A DNA stretch of 8,468 bases from an uncultured Oscillospiraceae bacterium (GTDB lineage Bacteria > Bacillota > Clostridia > Oscillospirales > Oscillospiraceae), in assembly GCA_900758315.1 (NCBI GenBank), contig CAAERF010000430.1:1-8468 (forward strand). Reading direction: 5' to 3'. The notes under the pieces are model-generated. The model saw nothing but the letters and a program-made list of their open reading frames with translations. It had not been told where the DNA came from and ran no database searches. Of the stretch, positions 1 through 5,022 are shown piece by piece; position 1 is the stretch's first letter, and each line of letters begins with the position of its first letter. The position numbers were made by a program, and so were the translations under genes.

Positions 1-60
1 GACCCCGCCAGCCTTTTGTAAAAGGCTGGACCGAAAACTTTCTTTGCGCTGCGAGCCTAT
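1..60 (+). repeat. Multi-hairpin repeat, copy A (3' part only, cut by window start)
   Basis: The window opens in the linker GACCCC, followed by the last major hairpin of the repeat (arms CCAGCCTTTT 8-17 and AAAAGGCTGG 20-29, loop GT) and the tail ACCGAAAACTTTC with TTGCGCTGCG. The same order of linker, hairpin and tail recurs at 179-296, 2727-2905, 2937-3114 and 7492-7655. The gene it follows lies outside the window. Between 30 and 178 there is no gene, only this tail and two terminator-like hairpins. Confidence 0.8.
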
Positions 61-75
61 AGCTTTCAAGTAGAA

Positions 76-110
76 AAAGCCGGCATATGCCGGCTTTCGG
101 GTATGTTTTT
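76..110. terminator. Palindromic terminator-like hairpin
   Basis: A perfect 22-bp palindrome (76-97, core GCCGGCATATGCCGGC) is followed on the + strand by a T-rich run ending at 110, and on the - strand by TTTTTC. It lies 47 bases after the last hairpin of repeat copy A. Copies B and C carry a different hairpin (CGCCGAT/ATCGGCG) at nearly the same distance (52 bases), so it may be the terminal hairpin of copy A. Terminator activity is inferred. Confidence 0.6.
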
Positions 111-127
111 TGAAAAATACGAAAAAG

Positions 128-161
128 GGGAACCTTACGTATAGGAAAAGGTTCCCTTTTT
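128..161. terminator. Bidirectional terminator hairpin
   Basis: Arms GGGAACCTT (128-136) and AAGGTTCCC (148-156) form a 9-bp stem with an 11-base loop. It is flanked by an A-run on the left and TTTTT on the right, so it could stop transcription on both strands: whatever precedes copy A, and the CPBP gene from the right. The arm and TTACG loop resemble hairpin 1 of the repeats at 3072-3094 and 8338-8360, so it may be a rebuilt copy of that module. Confidence 0.65.
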
Positions 162-178
162 ATTATTTTATCCTTTTA

Positions 179-296
179 CGCCGATGAATATCGGCGTTTT
201 TCTGTGTTGCATATAAAACGAGCGCGCAGCGCAATGAGTTTTTGGGTCCAGCCTTTTTCCAAAAAGGCTGGCGGGGTCCAGGGGCAGAGCCCCTGG
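179..296 (-). repeat. Multi-hairpin repeat, copy B (3' half), just after the CPBP stop codon
   Basis: Read on the - strand, the order is: hairpin 5 (arms CCAGGGGC and GCCCCTGG, 278-296), a linker with a run of four C, hairpin 6 (11-bp stem CCAGCCTTTTT, 248-271), the tail CCCAAAAACTCATTGCGCTG, and hairpin 7 (CGCCGAT with ATCGGCG, 179-196). It starts one base after the CPBP stop codon and has the same orientation as that gene. The tail and hairpin 7 closely match copy C at 2833-2901. Modules 1 to 4 of the full element are absent. Confidence 0.8.
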
Positions 297-297
297 C

Positions 298-1203
298 TCA
301 CAGGAAGATGCTGACGCCACTAAAGGCGAGACCACCGACCAGAAGAATCCAGACCCAGGGCGAGGTGAAGCAGGCACGTACTTTCTCCTGCCTGGTAAAG
401 GGGAGTGGACCCGGCTCAAAGGTGTAGCGCTTGCGGCGGACGAAGAAGAGCACGATGGAGAAGAGGACGCTGAAGAGAATCACCATGGAGATGGGATAGA
501 GGAGCCAGTCGGAGGGCCCGAAGGTGGTCAGGACACTGATACCGTTAATCACCATGTGGATGGCGATGGTGTAGCGAATGCGATTGGTCATCAGGACGAT
601 GGCGGTAAAGACAGCGCCCAACGCAAATGCGTAAAGGGTCTGATTCAGGTTACCGTGAAACAGGCCGAAAGCCGCACCACCGATGAGAATGGCCGCGCCG
701 TCGCCAAAGATGCGGATCCGGTCCAGGAGCAGACGGCGGAAGATAAATTCCTCGGCTATCGGCGCCACAATGGCGAATGCGATCACGGAGGCCACTGGCG
801 GCAGGGCCGACTCGATAGCGGACACGGCGTTGGAGGAGGTCTGGCCCAGCAGCTGCTCCAGCAGGGAGATCAGGGCGATGGTGGCATAGGAAAACAGGTA
901 CCCGGAGCCCAGGGAGAACACCAGCGCAAGGAACCTCTCCTGCCCGCTGAGGGCCGCATCTGGTATGGGGTCCGCCCGGGGAATCCGGCGGAGCATCAGC
1001 GGGATGAGCACCAGACAGGGCAGGTAAATGGTGATGTCGTTGAGGACCATGAGCATGGTGTAGCTCAGGGGACCGACCAGGGTCTGCCAGGCTACGACCG
1101 ACCCGTAGGACAGCAGCTGCGTGGCCAGGAGGGTCACCAGCAGAGTCAGGGCGACCCGGCCAAACCAGCGCCGGAGCTGGCGAAATGTGAGGTTGGATTG
1201 GAT
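298..1203 (-). CDS. CPBP family intramembrane metalloprotease (CAAX/ABI-type)
   Basis: A polytopic membrane protein of the CPBP (Abi, PF02517) family. These are intramembrane glutamate/metal-dependent proteases related to the Rce1 CAAX protease; bacterial members are linked to bacteriocin immunity, peptide maturation or envelope signalling. Numbering from the start chosen here, the family motifs are intact: EEFIFR (E151, E152, R156), FGLFH with H183, and HMVIN (H216, N220). Several hydrophobic segments span the rest, including one at the extreme C terminus. No ATG, GTG or TTG start fits. The only upstream TTG, at 1260, lies inside the apparent promoter -35 box and has no ribosome site. A strong AAAGGGGG (1212-1219) sits 8 bases before an in-frame ATC at 1203, which I take as the start (301 aa). 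The substrate is unknown. Function is firm at family level; the start is uncertain. Confidence 0.88.
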   Translation of the reverse strand: MQSNLTFRQLRRWFGRVALTLLVTLLATQLLSYGSVVAWQTLVGPLSYTMLMVLNDITIYLPCLVLIPLMLRRIPRADPIPDAALSGQERFLALVFSLGSGYLFSYATIALISLLEQLLGQTSSNAVSAIESALPPVASVIAFAIVAPIAEEFIFRRLLLDRIRIFGDGAAILIGGAAFGLFHGNLNQTLYAFALGAVFTAIVLMTNRIRYTIAIHMVINGISVLTTFGPSDWLLYPISMVILFSVLFSIVLFFVRRKRYTFEPGPLPFTRQEKVRACFTSPWVWILLVGGLAFSGVSIFL

Positions 1204-1231
1204 AAAAACCGCCCCCTTTCTGAATGGGTCC

Positions 1232-1260
1232 AGTATAACAGGGTTGTGCGGAATTGACAA
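1232..1260 (-). promoter_or_regulatory. Sigma-A-type promoter for the CPBP gene
   Basis: On the - strand TTGTCA (1255-1260) and TATACT (1232-1237) are separated by exactly 17 bases, 5/6 matches each to the housekeeping consensus. The predicted transcript would begin near 1225, just before the AAAGGGGG ribosome site at 1212-1219. This placement argues against a TTG start at 1260. Confidence 0.7.
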
Positions 1261-1299
1261 TCCGTGTTACAATAAAATCGCCGGAGCTGTGTACTCCGG
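1244..1299 (+). promoter_or_regulatory. Possible promoter and leader hairpin for the FAD oxidoreductase
   Basis: TACAAT (1268-1273) is a good -10 box, but the box 18 bases upstream (TTGTGC, 1244-1249) is a poor -35. The perfect TTGACA at 1254 is too close to serve it. The leader then holds a 6-bp hairpin CCGGAG/CTCCGG (1281-1299). The divergent CPBP promoter overlaps this segment, so the two genes may compete for polymerase. Confidence 0.35.
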
Positions 1300-1335
1300 A
1301 CGGAACCCCTAATTTTTGGAAGGAGAACCTTCATT

Positions 1336-2724
1336 ATGACAACCAAGGCAGATGTTGCCATCATCGGCTGCGGCGAAGCGGGCATTTTTGCCGGCTATGA
1401 GCTGAAGCTGAGGCATCCGGAGCTGAACATCATCGTGCTGGAGCAGGGCGCGGATATCTACTCCCGCAAGTGTCCCATCGTGGCGGGAAAGGTTAAGAGC
1501 TGCATCCACTGCAAGACCTGCGACACCATGTGCGGCTTCGGCGGCGCCGGCGCCTTTTCCGACGGCAAGTTCAACTTTACCACCCAGTTTGGCGGCTGGC
1601 TCACCGAGTACATGGAGCCGGAAGAGGTGATGGAGCTGATCGAATATGTGGACAGCATCAACGTGGCCCACGGCGCCACCACAGAGCGCTTTTCCACCTC
1701 CACCCCGGAGGCCCGGGCGCTGGAGATCGAGGCGCTGAAGTACGACCTGCACCTGCTCCAGGCTCAGTGTAAACACCTGGGCACCGAGCGAAACCTGCAA
1801 ATTCTCACGAATATTTATGAGGATCTGAAAAATAAGATTGAGTACCGGTTCCACACCAGCGTCACCAAGATTGAGGTGGACGGGGACGGCTACCGGCTCA
1901 CCACCGAGTCCGACGGCGACTTCACCTGCCGCTACCTGATCGCGGCTCCGGGCCGGTCCGGCGCCGAGTGGTTTGCCAGCCAGTGCAAGGATCTGGGCAT
2001 CAAGCTGATCAACAACCAGGTGGATATCGGCGTCCGTGTGGAGCTGCCCGCAAAGGTCTTTGAGCACATCACCAACGTGGTCTATGAGTCCAAGCTGATC
2101 TACCGGACCAAGCAGTACGGCGACCAGGTGCGGACCTTCTGCATGAACCCCTACGGCCATGTGGTAGCGGAGAATGTGGAGGGCATTAATACGGTCAACG
2201 GCCACAGCTATTCTGACCCGGCTCTGCGCAGTGAAAATACCAACTTCGCCCTGCTGGTGTCCAACCGGTTCACCGAGCCCTTCAACGAGCCCTATCGTTA
2301 CGGCAAGCATATCGCATCTCTGAGCAACATGCTGGCCGGCGGCGTGCTGGTCCAGCGGTTCGGCGATCTGGTCAAGGGCGTGCGCTCCAATGAGCACCGG
2401 ATGCAAAAGTCCTTCACCCGGCCGACGCTGACTGCCGCTGTTCCCGGCGACCTGTCTCTGGCCCTGCCCAAGCGGCAGCTGGACGATATTATTGAGATGA
2501 TTTACGCGCTGGACAAGCTGGCTCCGGGCACTGCCAACTATGATACGTTGCTCTACGGCGCGGAGGTGAAGTTCTACTCCTCCCGCATTCAGCTGACCAG
2601 TGAGCTGGAAACGCCGCTGCGTAACTTCTTCGCCATCGGTGACGGCGCAGGTACTACCCGCGGCCTCGCGCAGGCCGGCGCCTCCGGCATTAAGGTGGCC
2701 CGCGTAATTTCCGAACGCCTGTAG
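1336..2724 (+). CDS. FAD-dependent dehydrogenase, COG2509-like NAD(P)/FAD oxidoreductase
   Basis: A cytoplasmic flavoprotein of 462 aa. The N-terminal Rossmann motif is VAIIGCGEAGIFAGYEL (residues 8-23, GxGxxG) with an acidic end to the next strand (LEQG). The C-terminal FAD motif is FAIGDGAGTTRGLAQAGASG (432-451). After the first fold there is a cysteine cluster C56-x2-C59-x2-C62-x3-C66 running into GFGGAGAFSDGKFN. The GGAG.FSDGK stretch is what I recognise from the uncharacterised COG2509 dehydrogenase family. The cysteine spacing matches a [4Fe-4S] ferredoxin-type ligand set without the usual proline, so an iron-sulfur cluster is possible but unproven. The start is an ATG 10 bases after AAGGAG (1320-1325). 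A small hairpin (GAAGG/CCTTC, 1319-1332) overlaps that ribosome site. Substrate and redox partner are unknown. It is monocistronic, ending directly in repeat copy C. Confidence 0.85.
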   Translation: MTTKADVAIIGCGEAGIFAGYELKLRHPELNIIVLEQGADIYSRKCPIVAGKVKSCIHCKTCDTMCGFGGAGAFSDGKFNFTTQFGGWLTEYMEPEEVMELIEYVDSINVAHGATTERFSTSTPEARALEIEALKYDLHLLQAQCKHLGTERNLQILTNIYEDLKNKIEYRFHTSVTKIEVDGDGYRLTTESDGDFTCRYLIAAPGRSGAEWFASQCKDLGIKLINNQVDIGVRVELPAKVFEHITNVVYESKLIYRTKQYGDQVRTFCMNPYGHVVAENVEGINTVNGHSYSDPALRSENTNFALLVSNRFTEPFNEPYRYGKHIASLSNMLAGGVLVQRFGDLVKGVRSNEHRMQKSFTRPTLTAAVPGDLSLALPKRQLDDIIEMIYALDKLAPGTANYDTLLYGAEVKFYSSRIQLTSELETPLRNFFAIGDGAGTTRGLAQAGASGIKVARVISERL

Positions 2725-2726
2725 GG

Positions 2727-2905
2727 GTTAGGGGGCTTTGCCCCCTAACAACCCCCACCAGCCTTTTCACTCTGTGTAAGTTCGATTTAGCCAAATCAAA
2801 GATTTGGAATCTCACTTATGGAAAAAGGCTGGACCCAAAAACTCATTGCGCTGCGCGCTCTTTCTTCATGTGACGCAAGAAAACGCCGATTATCATCGGC
2901 GCAAG
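2727..2905 (+). repeat. Multi-hairpin repeat, copy C, with a hairpin-in-hairpin insertion
   Basis: It starts two bases after the oxidoreductase stop and runs in the same direction. Hairpin 5 is GTTAGGGGGC/GCCCCCTAAC (2727-2749), followed by a linker with five C. Hairpin 6 arms CCAGCCTTTT (2758-2767) and AAAAGGCTGG (2823-2832) are separated by 55 bases instead of the usual 2. That insert is itself self-complementary: CCAAATC/GATTTGG (2791-2807) lies inside flanking GATT/AATC and TAAGT/ACTTA pairings. The tail and hairpin 7 (CGCCGAT/ATCGGCG, 2884-2901) follow as in copy B. It covers the left part of the 449-base non-coding gap between the oxidoreductase and the XRE gene. Confidence 0.82.
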
Positions 2906-2936
2906 GGATTTTATCTTTGTCTCGATTTTAGAAGAT

Positions 2937-3114
2937 GAAAGTTTTCGGTCAAGCCTTTTTCAAAAGGCTTGTGGGTTCCAAGGGCAAAGCCCTTGGTCGC
3001 ACTCCGCAGAGTGCGAAACACTCTATGATTCTGAAAACGCAGGAGGGTAGGCCAAACTCCGTTTGGCCGTAGGGAACCCACGTCAGGGGTTCCCTTATCT
3101 GCGTAAGCAGATAA
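2937..3114 (-). repeat. Multi-hairpin repeat, copy D (near complete)
   Basis: Read on the - strand: an extra hairpin TTATCTGC/GCAGATAA (3095-3114), hairpin 1 GGGAACCC/GGGTTCCC (3072-3094), hairpin 2 GGCCAAAC/GTTTGGCC (3050-3068), the conserved single strand TACCCTCCTGCGTTTTC, hairpin 4 CGCACTC/GAGTGCG (2998-3015), hairpin 5 CCAAGGGC/GCCCTTGG (2978-2996), hairpin 6 AAGCCTTTT/AAAAGGCTT (2951-2970) and the tail ACCGAAAACTTTC. Stems 4, 5 and 6 differ in sequence from copies E and F yet stay fully paired. It lies downstream of the - strand XRE gene and in its orientation, beyond that gene's terminator. Confidence 0.85.
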
Positions 3115-3132
3115 ACAGTCTTTAATGAACGA

Positions 3133-3160
3133 AAAAGAGCTGGCCAAAGCCAGCTCTTTT
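3133..3160. terminator. Rho-independent terminator after the XRE gene
   Basis: Perfect 12-bp stem AAAAGAGCTGGC (3133-3144) and GCCAGCTCTTTT (3149-3160), loop CAAA. On the - strand it begins 12 bases after the XRE stop codon and ends in a T-run. Its two arms are identical to those of the terminator at 3791-3818 on the other side of the XRE/82-aa gene pair. Confidence 0.85.
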
Positions 3161-3172
3161 GAATATTTCGGT

Positions 3173-3421
3173 TTATTTCCTCTGCTTTCGTTCATACGGG
3201 ACAGGATTGTCTGTTTGTTCTAATAAGTAGTCAACGCTGGTTTCAAAAATATGGGCTAACTGAATCAATACTTCGATGGGAACCGCATTTGTGCCATTTT
3301 CATATGCAGAATAGGCACTGCGGCTGATGTGGAGCATGTCCGCTATGTATTGCTGCGTCCAATCCCGATCCTCTCTGAAGTTTTTGATTCTTCTATAAGT
3401 CAAAACAATCACCAAGGTCAT
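3173..3421 (-). CDS. XRE/Cro family helix-turn-helix regulator
   Basis: A small DNA-binding repressor-type protein, a single HTH_3/Cro-C1 domain of about 82 aa. The helix-turn-helix is WTQQYIADMLHISRSAYSAY (residues 21-40), followed by the typical ENG and the tail helix VLIQLAHIFETSVDYLLEQTD. It probably binds the TTTTGACA/TGTCAAAA palindromes in the divergent intergenic region and controls itself and the 82-aa gene. The start is uncertain. An ATG at 3445 overlaps a degenerate operator. The ATG at 3421 is given here. A TTG at 3403 preceded by GGTGAT would give the MTYRRIKNFRED start common in this family, and TATAAT lies at 3422-3427, just upstream. The gene is AT-richer than the backbone. 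No phage or toxin partner is evident. Confidence 0.85.
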   Translation of the reverse strand: MTLVIVLTYRRIKNFREDRDWTQQYIADMLHISRSAYSAYENGTNAVPIEVLIQLAHIFETSVDYLLEQTDNPVPYERKQRK

Positions 3422-3424
3422 TAT

Positions 3425-3502
3425 ATTTGACAGAAATCGTGACATTTGTTTTTGACAGGATTTATATCAAAACACTAATTTTTGACAGGATTTGTGTCAA
3501 AA
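3425..3502. promoter_or_regulatory. Tandem palindromic operators between XRE and the 82-aa gene
   Basis: Two 23-bp sites exactly 30 bp apart: 3480-3502 has arms TTTTGACA and TGTCAAAA around GGATTTG (perfect), and 3450-3472 has TTTTGACA and TATCAAAA around GGATTTA (one mismatch). A degenerate third site begins with TTTGACA at 3426. Each left arm contains TTGACA, a consensus -35 box, so bound repressor would cover the promoter. For the + strand gene, TTGACA (3452-3457) with ACTAAT (3474-3479) at 16 bases is the best promoter. Binding by the adjacent XRE protein is inferred from position. Confidence 0.7.
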
Positions 3503-3521
3503 TATGCGTGAGGTGACCGAA

Positions 3522-3770
3522 ATGGAGTTGTACAAGGAGCTTTTGGCTAGGATATTAGAGCATGAGGAAGTGCAGATTGTGTTTCCGAATTTGAAGATAG
3601 ACCCGGCAGAGCTTGTAGAGCTGAAATGCTATCAGGCGCTACGCAAAATAAAGGCCATCATCGAAGATGACAGCCTTACGGACCGTGAATGTTATCTGAA
3701 AATTGAAGCGATTATCTGCCTGCTGGAGGAACTGGGCAGCGACGGCGGTGACCGCCACGATTTTGGTTAA
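3522..3770 (+). CDS. Conserved small protein (82 aa) of unknown function, paired with XRE regulator
   Basis: I recall similar small proteins ending in GG-x-RHDFG from gut Clostridia, but know no function for them. The sequence is predicted mostly helical and acidic: MELYKELLARILEHEEVQIVF, then PNLKIDPAELVELKCYQAL, then a second helix pair (RKIKAIIEDD, DRECYLKIEAIICLLEEL) and a flexible GSDGGDRHDFG tail. There is no signal peptide or membrane segment, so it is probably cytoplasmic. The ATG at 3522 is chosen because GAGG (3510-3513) lies 8 bases upstream; an upstream TTG (3492) would fall in the operator and has no ribosome site. Divergent arrangement over shared operators suggests co-regulation with the XRE protein. 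A toxin or antitoxin role is possible but unsupported by any motif. Confidence 0.75.
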   Translation: MELYKELLARILEHEEVQIVFPNLKIDPAELVELKCYQALRKIKAIIEDDSLTDRECYLKIEAIICLLEELGSDGGDRHDFG

Positions 3771-3790
3771 TAGGCAGATAGGAGGATAGG

Positions 3791-3818
3791 AAAAGAGCTG
3801 GCAAATGCCAGCTCTTTT
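3791..3818. terminator. Bidirectional terminator between the 82-aa gene and the anti-sigma gene
   Basis: Perfect 12-bp stem AAAAGAGCTGGC (3791-3802) and GCCAGCTCTTTT (3807-3818), loop AAAT. It lies between two convergent genes and has a T-run on each strand, so it can serve both. Its arms are identical to those at 3133-3160. Confidence 0.85.
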
Positions 3819-3855
3819 CGATCTATTCAAGTGGAGGGATACAAAACAGCAGAGA

Positions 3856-4290
3856 TTACTTGGCGTCGTCAATGATGATTTCCAGGTTGGCCTGACCGTC
3901 CGTTGACTGCGCGGCGTAGACCCTCATATTGTCGGCGATCAGCTCTGGTTCGCTGACGTTGATTTCCACCTTTCCGTTGTCCCGTTCCAGGATATAGGTG
4001 GTGGAACCGTCCTGTTCCTGCCTGGTTTTGGCGCCGTTGGCGTTGGAGAGGGTGACGTTGGACAGCTGGTTCAGCTGCTCCGGAAGCATGTTGTTGGAAG
4101 CGTAGGCCACAGCGGAGAGGCAGCCGGCCAGAGCGGCGGCCAGCAGCATGGTTTTCAGTACAGTTCTGGGTTTTTTCATGGCAGATTGATCCTCCTGTGC
4201 GCTGGCGGAGGAAGCGGCCGCCAGAATCCGATCCTGGCAGGCGGCGCTCATGTGAATCTGATCAAAGGTGTTCCGATAGCGTCTGTCCAT
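3856..4290 (-). CDS. Membrane-anchored anti-sigma factor-like protein
   Basis: 144 aa, type II single-pass layout: a cytoplasmic head (residues 1-43, with NTFDQIHMSAACQDRILAAA), one hydrophobic helix (about 44-64, VLKTMLLAAALAGCLSAVAYA) and an extracytoplasmic domain of about 80 residues with a beta-rich look (GSTTYILERDNGKVEINV). The head resembles the N-terminal stub found in clostridial anti-sigma proteins encoded after ECF sigma factors. Its start codon lies inside the sigma gene (29-base overlap) and has its own AAAGGAGGAA ribosome site, so translation is probably coupled. The inferred role is to hold the sigma factor at the membrane until a signal arrives. The outer domain is not one I recognise, and no zinc-binding HxxxCxxC motif is present. 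Confidence 0.72.
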   Translation of the reverse strand: MDRRYRNTFDQIHMSAACQDRILAAASSASAQEDQSAMKKPRTVLKTMLLAAALAGCLSAVAYASNNMLPEQLNQLSNVTLSNANGAKTRQEQDGSTTYILERDNGKVEINVSEPELIADNMRVYAAQSTDGQANLEIIIDDAK

Positions 4291-4747
4291 ATTCTTCCTC
4301 CTTTAGCAGTGATTTGAGTCGTTTCCGGGCCCGCATCAGCCGGTTTTGGACCGCACTCTCGCTGATCCCCAGCTGGGACCCGATCTCCCGGGCGGTGTAC
4401 CCCTCATAGTAGTGGAGGTGGATCACCACCCGGTCCTTGGAAGGCAGGGCCATGACGACCTGAAGCAGCTCCCGGTCCTCCGGCGCGGCAAAGTGTATTG
4501 CCTCTTCCAGCGGCGCGGTGCGCCTGCGCCAGCTGGACTTGAACAGGTCCCGGCACTGGTTCACCGTCACCCGAATCAGCCAGGCTTTCTCGGCTTCCGG
4601 TTCCATGGCCGGCTGCTGGAGCAGCTTGAGAAAGACGGTCTGACAGATGTCCTCGGCGTCGGGAACCGACTTGGTATAGCTCAGGGCCAGCCGGTAGACC
4701 CGGTCCTTCTGGCGGTGAAAGGCGGTGAGAAATTCCGCTTCCGTCAT
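4262..4747 (-). CDS. ECF-type RNA polymerase sigma factor
   Basis: 161 aa, the normal size for an extracytoplasmic-function sigma factor. Region 2 is intact (RVYRLALSYTKSVPDAEDICQTVFLKL, residues 16-42, with the DAED signature). Region 4 is intact (LPSKDRVVIHLHYYEGYTAREIGSQLGISESAVQNRLMRARKRLKSLL, 101-148, with the helix-turn-helix around EIGSQLGISESAVQNRLMRA). The ATG at 4747 is chosen because GGGAGGAG lies just upstream (4752-4759). A longer reading to 4771 would have no such site. It overlaps the following anti-sigma gene by 29 bases, forming a two-gene signalling operon. Such factors often control their own promoter, but I do not see a convincing -35/-10 pair upstream; TATGAT at 4856-4861 is the best isolated -10. 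Confidence 0.92.
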   Translation of the reverse strand: MTEAEFLTAFHRQKDRVYRLALSYTKSVPDAEDICQTVFLKLLQQPAMEPEAEKAWLIRVTVNQCRDLFKSSWRRRTAPLEEAIHFAAPEDRELLQVVMALPSKDRVVIHLHYYEGYTAREIGSQLGISESAVQNRLMRARKRLKSLLKEEEYGQTLSEHL

Positions 4748-4951
4748 GGGCACTCCTCCCTTCCGTATCACGTTGAGGCCTCATCCATAAAAACGATTCA
4801 GCGGAGGGAATCATCACCTCTTGCTGAAAAATTTGTAGCTGACCGAAAACAGTGTATCATAGCAGGTCCCGTGTCCCATAATCCCCTTTGTCAGGGACCG
4901 TTGACAGTTTTCCAGCCAAAAGGAAGGGGAGAAGCAGGTGCAGAAACGGAG

Positions 4952-5022
4952 AAATCCACAGTTTCCACACACTTTTGCACAGTATGCACAGGGTTTTGCA
5001 CAACGGGGTTGACAGTTCCACA
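4952..5022. repeat. Array of DnaA-box-like motifs, gene-free region 4772-5137
   Basis: Six copies of a NNNTNCACA motif begin at 4952, 4961, 4973, 4982, 4994 and 5014, with spacings 9, 12, 9, 12 and 20. The first five form a 21-bp repeat of two motifs each. Compared with the DnaA box TTATNCACA, the copies at 4973, 4982 and 4994 match 8 of 9, those at 4952 and 4961 match 7, and the last is weaker. An AT-rich stretch follows (5042-5078). The rest of 4772-5137 holds no gene I can support: only a 10-bp palindrome TGAGGCCTCA (4774-4783) and two TTGACAGTT copies (4901, 5009). The array is upstream of the sigma gene. Its role is unknown. Confidence 0.5.

Noticed and set aside
556..1257. Long + strand reading frame of 233 codons
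   Set aside because: It is antisense to the CPBP protease, low in hydrophobics and rich in Q, G and D, the typical shadow of a GC-rich gene; the CPBP motifs on the other strand are decisive.
1254..1273. TTGACA (1254) with TACAAT (1268) as one promoter
   Set aside because: The spacing is only 8 bases, too short for RNA polymerase.
1309..2406. Long - strand reading frame of 365 codons
   Set aside because: Antisense shadow of the FAD dehydrogenase, rich in H, A, L, V and G with no recognisable domain.
2727..3114. CRISPR array
   Set aside because: The repeats are palindromic modules of different sequence in fixed order, without equal-length spacers or unique spacer sequences, and no cas genes are nearby.
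2911..3195. Open reading frame of 94 codons on the - strand
   Set aside because: It runs straight through repeat copy D and the XRE terminator, overlaps the end of the XRE gene, has no domain pattern, and its composition follows the hairpins.
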